Shown in pieces: positions 55,407 to 64,000 of a stretch of 64,000 nucleotides of DNA (its first letter is position 1; every line of letters begins with the position of its first letter). The notes below the pieces were generated by a model. That model was given only the letters and a program-made list of their open reading frames with translations, did not search any database and had not been told where the DNA came from. Source of the DNA: Trametes villosa (taxonomy: Eukaryota; Basidiomycota; Agaricomycetes; Polyporales; Polyporaceae); assembly GCA_002964805.2 (NCBI GenBank), contig PUDQ02000003.1, forward strand, positions 2,852,001-2,916,000, given 5' to 3'. The translations under genes were made by a program, and so were the position numbers.

Positions 55407-57456
55407 ATGGCGAAAGCACTAGAAACCACGTTCATGGACTACGCTGCCTCCCCCGTGAGCCATGCTCTCCAATAGCTTCGTGAATGTCATGCTGACGAGG
55501 AGACTACCAGGCGGTAGCGGCGGCCGTCTGTGCGGCGCCCCGCCCACGGACTAGCAGCGACACCCTCGTCGACGTTATTAGAGACGAAGAACGCAGGAAC
55601 AAGCTGGTAATAAAGCATTCATCACTGATCGCCTTCTTCTCCGAGCTGAATACGAACGACCGGGGTCATAGATCGACGACAACAACCTGCTGAAAGGCGT
55701 CCGCATGACCGCACTCGGCCCCGCCGTCAGCTCGCGCGAGCTCATTGCCCGCCCGTCCACCCTCCACGCCGCCGTAAACCAGAGCGCGAGCATTCACACG
55801 ACGACGGTCGAAGCCGAATTCACCGAGAAGCTGCTCGAGTCCAACTACACCGCCGTTTCGATCCAGGTCACTGCGCCCTAGTACGTTCTTGAGCGCACCC
55901 ACTCAGCGCTCCCGAGTCTTCTGACATCGTTGCACCGTGCCAGCGTCACGGCGAGTGTAGACTTCTCCCAGGAGACGAGCTGGGAGAACACGGAGACGAC
56001 GAAGACGGTTGCCGTCTCGTCGCGCTACCTCTTCCCGCAGGGCCGCATCGACTTCGCGAGGCCCGGCTCAGGCTTCGCGGGTGAGGTCGTCCTTAGCGAG
56101 GACTTCACGGCCTTGGTCGATGCCGCGCTCGAGAGAGCAACTCCGACTGAGCAGCGCGAGGCGCTCGACGCAGTGTTCAACGAGTACGGGCAGGTCTTCC
56201 GCACGAGGGTGCAGGTCGGCGGAACTTTGTCCGCGCACACGTCGGAGACGTACTCTCGGACGGTAAGTTTGATGTACTTTGTCCGTGGAGGTGCGATAGT
56301 GATGCTTGTGCGCTCTAGGACAACGAGACCTCTGTCAGGCGGGACATCTCGTCCACCCTCGAGGTCGCCGTACAGAACTGGGGCTTGGGCATCACGGCCA
56401 GCCACGGCAACCTTGAGACGACGATCACAACGGCCGAGAACCGAGTGCTAGACGTCAAGTATCTCGTCCAGGTATGTGCCCCATGCTGCGCGCGCCATCT
56501 ACGTGACTCTCATACAGGTCGGGCACAGGGCGGCGACTACACCCAGATCCTCGACACGGACGCGTGGATCGCTTCAACGGATGATTCAAACTTCTGGCGT
56601 GTCGTCGAAGTGACCGAGGTCATGGCTACTGTCGACTTGCTCCCTGAACCCAAGAGGAGCATCGTTAGGAGGCTGATGATCCCGCTCCTCGGCGAGTAAG
56701 TAATTCGTCTCATCTCACCTTCCCCAATCCTACTCACTTGTCTGCCCCTCGTCGCTGGTAGGTGGGTCCCCGTCGCGCAAGTCCCGTTCACGGAGAACTT
56801 CCCCGTGAGGATCTACCAGCCCAGGAACCCGATCCCCGCCGGGTGGTTCTGGCTCGGGCACAGCGCAGACGGGAGCCGCGCGCTCATTGTCAAGCCCACG
56901 CTTCCGCGCAGGACGGGGCGCAACTACGCGATCGCGGATGCCAGGCAGGGTGAGTTTCCATGCGCAGATCCTGCAGACAGCGCGCGGTGATTGACATGCC
57001 ACGACTTGCAGGTGTCTCGAACCAGCCGCGGCCGGCTATGCCTCGCTATGAGCTCCTGTCGACTTACTTTAGCGGGTTCGACCCCTCGACGCGCCTCGGT
57101 CAGACGCTCGCGGCGTTAAGGCCGGGACTCTTCCTAGAGGGAGAGTGGAGGGTTGTGAGTCATTCTAGTGACGATCTGTTGAGAGATGCACTCACGGGCT
57201 CGTGCAGGTCGGGACGAACATCAACACCATGGTGTACATCACGGTACGTCCGCACGATAGTATACCCGAGTCAGTCCCGACTCATCCAACTTGCGGCGAG
57301 CAGTCTCCTCTGCAGCACCAAGGCGCAGAGGACGAGTGTCTGAACTTGCAGTCCGCCATCCAGCTGAGGCTTCCCGGCAACCCGAGCGACCATCCGCCGA
57401 GGCCGCGTTGGGCTATCCTCAAAAACGCAGTCTTGTTCGACTCAGGAGAGAGGTGA
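55407..57456 (+). CDS. MACPF pore-forming protein (pleurotolysin B type), module copy 1
   Basis: Ten exons (55407-55454, 55511-55606, 55672-55880, 55944-56262, 56319-56471, 56529-56695, 56762-56949, 57012-57154, 57208-57243, 57304-57456) give 503 residues; no break is seen. The MACPF-type signature region reads YGQVFRTRVQVGG at about residues 200-212, with a pre-signature region rich in Ser/Thr strands and, later, the NFWRVVEVTEV segment before the C-terminal beta-domain. Fungal MACPF proteins of this type are recruited to membranes by aegerolysins and insert as oligomeric pores. There is no signal peptide. The divergent partner lies 0.9 kb upstream. Assignment rests on the motif and the pairing. 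Confidence 0.83.
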
Positions 57457-58317
57457 ATGAGATGCGACGAGCGGTCATCTCACGAGACACAGTATCAGGG
57501 TTTTTTGGACAGTACAGCACTTACAGTGTATGCGAAAGTATTTCTTACGCTGTTGGCACGGTATTCCCGCAGCTGAGAACCAGTACTTAGCCGTCCGCGG
57601 CGTACACAAGTCGGAGACACGTACGAGGTAAGTAAGGATGGCTACTACCTTATCACCACCCCTTTGTTGTGGGACCGTCAAGGCTTGACTGTCAAGGGTT
57701 CACGTTTTTTATTCAAGTTGTACAATTCCTATCCATAATCGAACTCTATGCTCGGCGGGTGGGCGCCAGACATCTAGTGGCGGTGGTGAGCATGAGCGCT
57801 TACCGGACATCTGAAGTCTTGCTACCCCATCATCGACTCTCGAGCGCAATCCCAGTATATCGGCAGCGTAACTTGCTTATTCTCGCTCGGGTAGAAGAAA
57901 CCTCATCTGCCTATTCACACTGGACATTGGGTGCACCGTGCTGCCGTGGGCGTGGGGCGCCCTGAACGTTGAACGTCCGAGGGGTAAGTAGTAACGTCAA
58001 AGAATTCAGCCTGTGATGAGAGTGGTGTGCTCGACACTTGGGCCTATGTAGAGTCATACAGCCGGGTATGCGTTCACTAGTAAGTACAAGCCTCCGTTCA
58101 TCTCGAGGTACAATGCGGTATTCTCACTGGTGACTAACGGATACACTGGCGCTCATGACCATGCACACAGACGCCCTGCGAACTACGAGTGACTGTACAC
58201 AAGAGTCGTACATCGCCGACGCTCATACAGGCTACCTAGGACCGGAACCTATCGCGTTAGAACTTCTTCTCCTGGCAACAGCCGTAAGCCGTGAAAGACT
58301 AACCTCGAAAGCCCTGC
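57457..58317. other. intergenic between module copies
   Basis: 0.86 kb. No gene recognised; holds 3' regions of two convergent genes. Confidence 0.4.
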
Positions 58318-58925
58318 TCACCCCTTGTACACAGTCTCGACGGTGATGTTGCCTAGCGCACCGCTGTACAGGTTCGCGCCCTTGTCGTACACCTCCCATC
58401 CCGAGAGCGACTCAGTGATGCGCCACTTGTTAGTCTTCTTCCCCCACGGGCAGTCCCAGTAGATCGACCGAATCACGTGGTTGCTCTGGTTCGGGTCGAC
58501 GAGCTTGAACCCGCCCTCCGTCCCAGACGACGCGTTCGACCTCCCGCAGCCCGCGATGGTGAGCGAGCCGTTGGGGTTGATCGTCGTGTTTTCGAAGTGC
58601 GCAGGCTTCACCTCGTTGTTCTTGTTTCCTACAAATTGAGAAAGCGAGGTGAGTGTTGGTGGACACTGCATACGGGGAATGTCTGACCGCCCGTGTACAG
58701 CTTTCCCCAGGACGTATACACGCCCGTCACTTTGATCGGCCGAGGGCCGTAGTTTGTGATCTCGATGCTGACCCACTGAGCGTACGCCCGGTGTCGGTCG
58801 TCGTCGGGAGTGCCGTCATCATCGTCATCGCCAACTACTAGAACGTCCTTGGTGATGTGGACCTCCTCGGTGATGTGCACGCCGTCGACGGCGAGGTTGG
58901 AGTGTTGGGCGAGCTCAGAAGTCAT
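58318..58925 (-). CDS. aegerolysin-family protein, module copy 2
   Basis: Two exons (58925-58688 and 58628-58318) give 182 residues. Exon 2 has the same length (311 nt) as in copy 1 and the intron sits at the same codon, but here (59 nt) reading through it meets a stop, so splicing is required. AYAQWV, SWGKLY, YWDCPWG and SGALGNITVET are present; YWDCPWG is the classical family form, whereas copy 1 differs there. The frame is intact. It lies head-to-head with the truncated MACPF copy, 1.7 kb apart. A TATA-like motif lies about 60 bp upstream of the ATG and GATGACGT at 59007-59014. Confidence 0.87.
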
Positions 58926-60662
58926 AGCGGGTGCGTCGGAAATGCGATGTGGGACTGCGACTGGCTAACGTCGAGCTCACCATCATATACAGACACTTGG
59001 ACCCCTGATGACGTGTTGCGCCCGCGGGCTAGGCATATTGCGGGCGGCATCAGCCCTCGTAAACACCGCGATCGTCACCGAGAATTCCTATGCTGTCGAA
59101 CGGTGGTCGCCGGAGCTTTCTTTCTTTGACTCCCGTTTATTGCCCGTCAGGGCCTAGCCCTATAGTAGGCACTAAACCACACCTGTAGCTACGTACTCGA
59201 CACAATCATAAAGTCATGATCGAACAAAAGGGGCCCGAGGGCCCCAGCAAACAGGAGAAGTCGAGGGGGAGTGAAAGATGACCTAGGGCCAAAGGCCGGG
59301 TAGTACAACCAATGTTAGTGGCAAGGGCATGGAGCCGAGGAGGAGGTATCGTAAAGGGGGGGGGACGTGCAGTGCTGGCGCTCACCCCCGTCCTCCTGGC
59401 CATCGAAGGCAAGGCAGACGGGTTAAAAACCTGCCGTGCTTTGGGGTAGCCGCGGCTCCCGGGTCGTTGCCTCTTGCCACGGTCAGGGGTACGCCCGGTG
59501 GTCCTCCACCGGTCGTCAGAACTCCCCCGCTCCTGGAGCGGGGTGAGCGCCCGCAATGCACGGCGCCGTAGCGCACGCACGAGAGTCGCAGAGAGAGGAG
59601 AGGAAAAAGAGACGAGACAAGAAGGAAGGAATGAACAACGAAGACCGGACCCAGAAACCTCGGCGCGGGCCTGCCAGAGCGTCGGAGCCCTACATAGCAA
59701 AAGACGTGAGCATCGAGAACGCAAATAAACAACCATGCGCCGCTAGTATCGGCGTGGACTTAGCGTGGAGGTCGCCCCGCACGCCCCGCAGGTGGCCCCG
59801 CCGGTGCGCGCGCGTCTTGCCTCGCCGCTGAGATACCCGCCGTGAGGGCTCCGAACGTCGCATGGAAGCGTCGAGTGTCGCCGGAGCTCACCGCAGCTAG
59901 TGAGAGCTTTGCGCCTTCTTCGTCATCTCGTCGTAAGCCGCTCCCATTGCTCAGTAAACGGAAACACTGTAACTCGTATTGCCTGGTCGTAAGAAGCCTC
60001 CCGACGGTCTCGGGCAGCTCGGGCGGGAGCTCCGTCTCGATGAGTATCCTCTTGGTCAAAGAACGCCGCAGAGCTACATGGTACTCCGCAATTACGACGT
60101 AGGCCTCCATCAAGTGATACCTCAGCATTCAAGAACCTTCGGCTCAATGACATCAAACGACGGCGGTACCGAAGAGATCCCCGTCGAGACGCTCACCTCG
60201 GTACCACAATCCTCGACGTGTACGTCCTACCGGGTACCTCTGTCCACGCGTTCAACACGGCGTGGAGTCGTATCCTCTCCTGGCGTAATGGCTGCGTAAA
60301 TGTGAGTTCCCTTTTGGGCCTTCCCAGCAAGCATTCTACTCACCTGGTACTCGCGGCAGGTGTGCTCGGCTCTTCGTGGTTCTCCCCGGTTCCGAGCCCC
60401 GCCGTATTGTCTCAAGGGGAACCATGTGTTCTGCGAAGTTGGAGCCCGGGTGTAGTAAACGCAGTCTGCCGCGGGTACCGGGTGAACACACGCTCACTCG
60501 TCATGCGTCGTCCTTAGAGTGCCGTCGGAGGCTCAGCAGTTTGGGACACGAGACCTAGTTCGCTACGGCTCCAGGTTGACGCGACGAGGCAGATATACAA
60601 CTCGACCCTGCGGGTTGCCTCTCATTTCATCATCCAGTCCCCCGCTCGCCATACTCGCCCCG
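58926..60662. other. enlarged divergent region of module copy 2
   Basis: 1.74 kb, against 0.9 kb in copy 1. The MACPF-proximal 150 bp resembles the copy 1 region (a CACTCGTCAT block, then GATATACAA/GGTATACAAG before the ATG). The excess roughly matches the GC-rich block 59206-59750. Confidence 0.5.
59206..59750. repeat. GC-rich block of unknown origin with a perfect palindrome
   Basis: Begins near the palindrome GGGGCCCGAGGGCCCC (59230-59245), holds a G9 tract near 59358, and on the minus strand reads as a pyrimidine-rich leader. One long minus-strand open frame (59206-59736) has no protein motif. Possible mobile element fragment; no target duplication found. Confidence 0.3.
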
Positions 60663-62150
60663 ATGGCCACAGCGCCCGCGAACACCTTTATCGACTACGC
60701 CGCCTCCCCCGTAGGTCGCGACATCATGGCTCCGCGCACGTTCTGTTGATGCGGAGAGTTCTAGGCTGTAGCGGCGGCTGTCGCGGCCGCCCCCATCCCC
60801 CAGACGAGCAGCGATACTCTCGTCGATGTCATCAAAGACGACGAACGCCGGAACAAGCTGGTGAGAAAACATGTCACCTCTGCGCCCTCTACCTTGCACT
60901 GACTCGGAACTGACTCCTCCGGTAGATTGACGACAACAACCTGCTCAAGGGCGTCCGCATGACCGGGCTGGGCCCCGCCGTCAGCTCGCGCGAGCTCATC
61001 GTCCGGCCCTGCACCCTCCATGCGGCCGTCAACCAAAGCGCAAGCATCCATACGACGACTGTCGAAGCCGAGTACACCGAGAAGCTGCTCCAGGAGAACT
61101 ATACCGCCGTCTCGGTTAAAGTCTCCGCGCCCTAGTACGTTCTTATTCACTTCTATAAATGCCCCTCTCATAACGTTGGGCGAATACTGACGCCGGCGCT
61201 GTTTTTAGCCTCACCGCAGGCATAGACTACTCGCAGGAGACGTCTTGGGAGAATACCGAAACGACGAAGACAGTCGCCGTATCGTCGCGCTACCTCTTCC
61301 CGCAGGGCCGCATCGACTTCGCCGTCCCCGGGTCTGGGTTTGCGGGCGAGGTCAAGCTCAGCGAGGACTTCACGGCCGCCATCGACGCTGCGCTTGCAAG
61401 GGCGACGTTGACCGAGCAACGCGAGGCGCTCGACTCGGTGTTTAGCGAGTACGGGCAGGTTTTCCGCACTAAGGTCCAGGTTGGTGGGACGTTGTCTGCG
61501 CATACCTCGGAGACCTATTCTCGAACGGTGAGAACCTATCTCGTTGACATCAAACTGGCCTGACGTTCGAGGATGCACTCTAGGAGAACGAGACTTCCGT
61601 CAAGCGAGACATCACAGCCAGCCTCGAACTCGCCGTCAAGAACTGGGGCCTAGGTATCTCCAGCAGCCACGGCAACCTCGAGACGACAATCACGACCGCC
61701 GAAAACCGCGTTCTCGACGTCATATACCTTGTCCAGGTATGTACCCCATGTCGCGCTCTCCGTCTGCGTGAAGTCAATCAGATTCGGGTACAGGGCGGTG
61801 ACTACACCCAAATCCTCGACACTGACGCATGGATCGCCTCGACGGACGATTCTGGCTTCTGGCGTGTCGTCGAAGTGACCGAGGTCACCGCCACCGTCGA
61901 ATTGCTCCCCGAACCCAAGAGGAGCAGCGTGAAGAAGCTGATAGTCCCGCTCCTCGGCCAGTGCGTGTTTCGTTCAGTTTTTTCCGGCGTACGAATGTTC
62001 ACCTGCTCGGATTTGGTCGCTGAAAGGTGGGTGCCCGCCGCTCAAGTCCCATACACGGAGAACTTCCCGGTGAAGATCTACCAGCCGAAGAACGCGATCC
62101 CGTCCACCTACTCCTCCCACGGCTCGCTTCCGATTAGTGCTGTCGGTTGA
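60663..62150 (+). pseudogene. MACPF pore-forming protein, module copy 2, truncated at the 3' end
   Basis: Seven exons (60663-60710, 60765-60860, 60926-61134, 61209-61527, 61584-61736, 61794-61960, 62027-62150). The first six have exactly the same lengths as in copy 1 (48, 96, 209, 319, 153, 167 nt), and the signature YGQVFRTKVQVGG is kept. In exon 7 similarity to copy 1 stops near 62108-62115, and after about a dozen unrelated codons the frame ends at TGA 62148-62150. Everything that copy 1 encodes from the second half of exon 7 through exon 10 is absent here and was not found downstream. The C-terminal domain is therefore lost; the product, if made, is unlikely to act like copy 1. Confidence 0.8.
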
Positions 62151-63083
62151 TTGATCCGACGTTGCTAATTAGAGCCGTTTCCTGCATCCTCTCTTACTCT
62201 TCGTTATTTCTCTCTGCAATTCCCCCACTCAGGCGCTGCGTGTCCCGGAATGTATTCGCTTCCCTCGCTATGTTATCTCCTATGTTATCCGGCTGTTCTG
62301 GACCCACATCCCGCGCTCCCGAGCAATGTCCCGCAGTCCCTGATGCTGTAAGCTGCTCCATTTGGTCATTTGCTCATGTTTTCCGATCTTCCCCCTTTCA
62401 GATCTGACATTCCCCACGTGTCTCCTCCTTTGGGCCATCCCGCCCGCCCCTCCACGTGCCTGGCGCCCTGCCTGACAAGCGCGTTCAGTAGCGCTCCCTA
62501 AGTAGGAAATCCCGCCCGCGCCCCGCCGCCCCCTTCCGCGCCTCCCTCTCTGTAGTCGCGCGCCCCTCCCCTACGTATCGCGCGCTCTCTTGTCTGTCGC
62601 GCGCGCACTGGTTGGTGCTAGCCACGCGTATTAATTGAAGCGCGCATTTGAATCACGGCCGTACATCGTCCCGTTGCCCTGCATCCCCTCCCGACGTCGC
62701 GCGCGCCCTCTCGACGCCGAGCACATCATTCCTACGTCGCGCACACGACTCCGTCGCGCCGCGCTGCCCTCCATCGCCGCTGGCGCTGGCCCTCCGCGTC
62801 TGCTGCTCCTCCATCACGCAAGGTTCTCTATCAAGCCGCGCCTCCACATCGCGCGTTCTCCATCGTCGCGCGCGGCCCTCCATCGTCGCGCGCGGCCCCC
62901 ATTGATACTCACCGTGAGTCGTCGATCAGTATACGGACGGGTGGAGATTGGCCCAAATAGCTCAAGAATCAGAACAGATAATATATGTACAAGCGATGGA
63001 GGCACGGGCAGCTGGCACAAAACAAAAAAATGAGAAACGTCGTGTGACGGATCAGAAGCAGCGAGAACTGCACGTACGCAAAT
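62151..63083. other. gene-free, pyrimidine- and CGCG-rich region
   Basis: Follows the MACPF truncation point. First part CT-rich, then runs of CGCGCGC. No gene; one short tandem repeat. Confidence 0.45.
62861..62900. repeat. two 20-bp tandem units
   Basis: CATCGTCGCGCGCGGCCCTC occurs at 62861-62880 and again, with one change at the end, at 62881-62900. Confidence 0.75.
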
Positions 63084-64000
63084 TCACGCTGAGGGCGACG
63101 GTCCGGGATGCAGAGCGGCAGGGATCGGAGGCCCTCCGGCCGCTCCACTAGCCTCTTGGCGGGGACGCTTCTCTGGGCGAGGGTTGCCCTCGTCTGGAGA
63201 CATCTCCTCGTCAGAAGCGTTGTTGGGTACGGCCTTCTTGCCCTTCTTTCCGCGCTTCTTGCCGGCGTCGGAACGTTCTTTCCGCCGTGCCACCTCGCCG
63301 TCTTTTAGTTTCTTGTCATAGGCTTCCTGGCGCTGCTTGAGCTCTGCGGTGGGAATGCACTTGAAGAGGCACCGCTTCTCGTCTATCTCCTCAAGGAGAT
63401 GCCTGAGAGTGCTCAGGCTGGTAGTAAGGGAGGAGGGATTCTTGAATGCTACGCGATCCTTCGGCCATCCAACCAACTCCACGCCATATTTCAGGACGAC
63501 GCCGCCCTCGTGATTGACGTAGTTCATGATCGCGCCGTCGTTGTTCGTGATGTCCACTACCCGAGGGTTATTCGCGTACCTGACCCTGATCACTGCCCGA
63601 TTACTCACCTAGCATTGTGTGAATCTTCTCACGGATCTCACTCTTCAAGTGCTCCGCCCTGTCCTTGGAGGACATCTTCAGAGCTAGTAAGGGTGATCTC
63701 CGGTTAGCAACACGAACGCGGCCATCGAGACATTGCACGCGCGCACCGTTGAAGTCGCACCCTGCCATAGCGAAGGCCTCCAACATCACACCCACTGTCT
63801 CCGTGTCCCATCCCTTACGCACCACAACCTTGAGGTAGTCCTCGATGCGAGGGTCAGTGAAATACCACTGTGATTTAGCGCTGAACTCCGCGGTGTTCGT
63901 GACGAAGCAGAAAAAGCCGTCCACGCCCACGCGGTTCTTGAGAGCAAAAGCCTGCCGGGGTATGAGAATCGCGCATGCAAGACTCGATCCCATTGGGGAG
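63084..64000 (-). CDS. unknown protein with conserved GWP segment and basic tail (partial at right edge)
   Basis: Two exons (from at least 64000 to 63609, and 63556 to 63084) joined by a 52-nt GTGAGT..TAG intron. The frame is open to the window edge; Met 63993 may be the start or internal. Exon 1 has ALKNRVGVDGFFCFVTNTAE and the ending IREKIHTML; exon 2 has NYVNHEGGVVLKYGVELVGW followed by PKDRVAFKNPSSL, a type of segment seen in many unnamed agaricomycete proteins, often near transposons. The tail carries a strong nuclear localisation signal (AGKKRGKKGKKA), then acidic residues. Function unknown; a transposon-derived or chromatin role is only a guess. Confidence 0.6.

Noticed and set aside
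59206..59736. 176-codon minus-strand frame in the GC-rich block
   Set aside because: Pyrimidine-rich composition without protein features.
1..64000. CRISPR arrays, bacterial operons or replication origins
   Set aside because: No regularly spaced repeats; gene structure is fungal nuclear.

Overview
The window is nuclear DNA from a basidiomycete fungus, most likely an agaricomycete and possibly one of the Polyporales (inference). Evidence: genes split by many 45-75 nt introns with GT..AG ends and CTNAC-like branch sites, GC-rich codon use, and agaricomycete families (aegerolysin/MACPF pairs, expanded SRPK-like kinases, small AERIRGG cysteine-rich proteins, MYND proteins). Where exon chains are given, the summed exon lengths divide by three, which supports the joins.

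Layout. 1-17.8 kb is a transposon zone. A host gene runs off the left edge and its 3' end reads into a ~6.1 kb hAT-type DNA transposon (497-6632) with a frameshifted transposase and a second gene on the opposite strand. A Ty1/copia remnant follows, then a Ty3/gypsy LTR retrotransposon (7113-13742) whose two 456-bp LTRs look identical and whose primer binding site matches its own predicted mRNA 5' end. Next is a ~4 kb AT-rich island with solo-LTR-like repeats in inverted orientation.

17.8-32 kb is mostly conserved housekeeping: acyl-CoA thioesterase, an ECM11-like meiotic protein, recyclin-1 (F-box, Sec10-like, CAAX), a small unknown protein, two small cysteine-rich paralogs, an intron-containing tRNA-Pro, a METTL16-type U6 snRNA m6A methyltransferase and an F-box protein. 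32.7-46.4 kb holds a membrane histidine acid phosphatase, three SRPK-like kinase paralogs (the middle one inverted), a MYND/pRiA4b-ORF3-like protein and an APH-fold phosphotransferase. 47-53.3 kb holds a DGK1-type CTP-dependent diacylglycerol kinase, the E2 enzyme RAD6, a second APH-fold paralog and histidinol phosphatase.

53.9-62.2 kb is a duplicated two-component pore-forming module: each copy is an aegerolysin on the minus strand, head-to-head with a MACPF protein on the plus strand. Copy 1 looks intact. In copy 2 the MACPF gene loses its 3' part and the promoter interval is about 0.84 kb longer. The right edge carries the end of an unknown gene with a nuclear-protein-like tail.

All exon joins were made by reading splice signals and frames, without transcripts; they are models.
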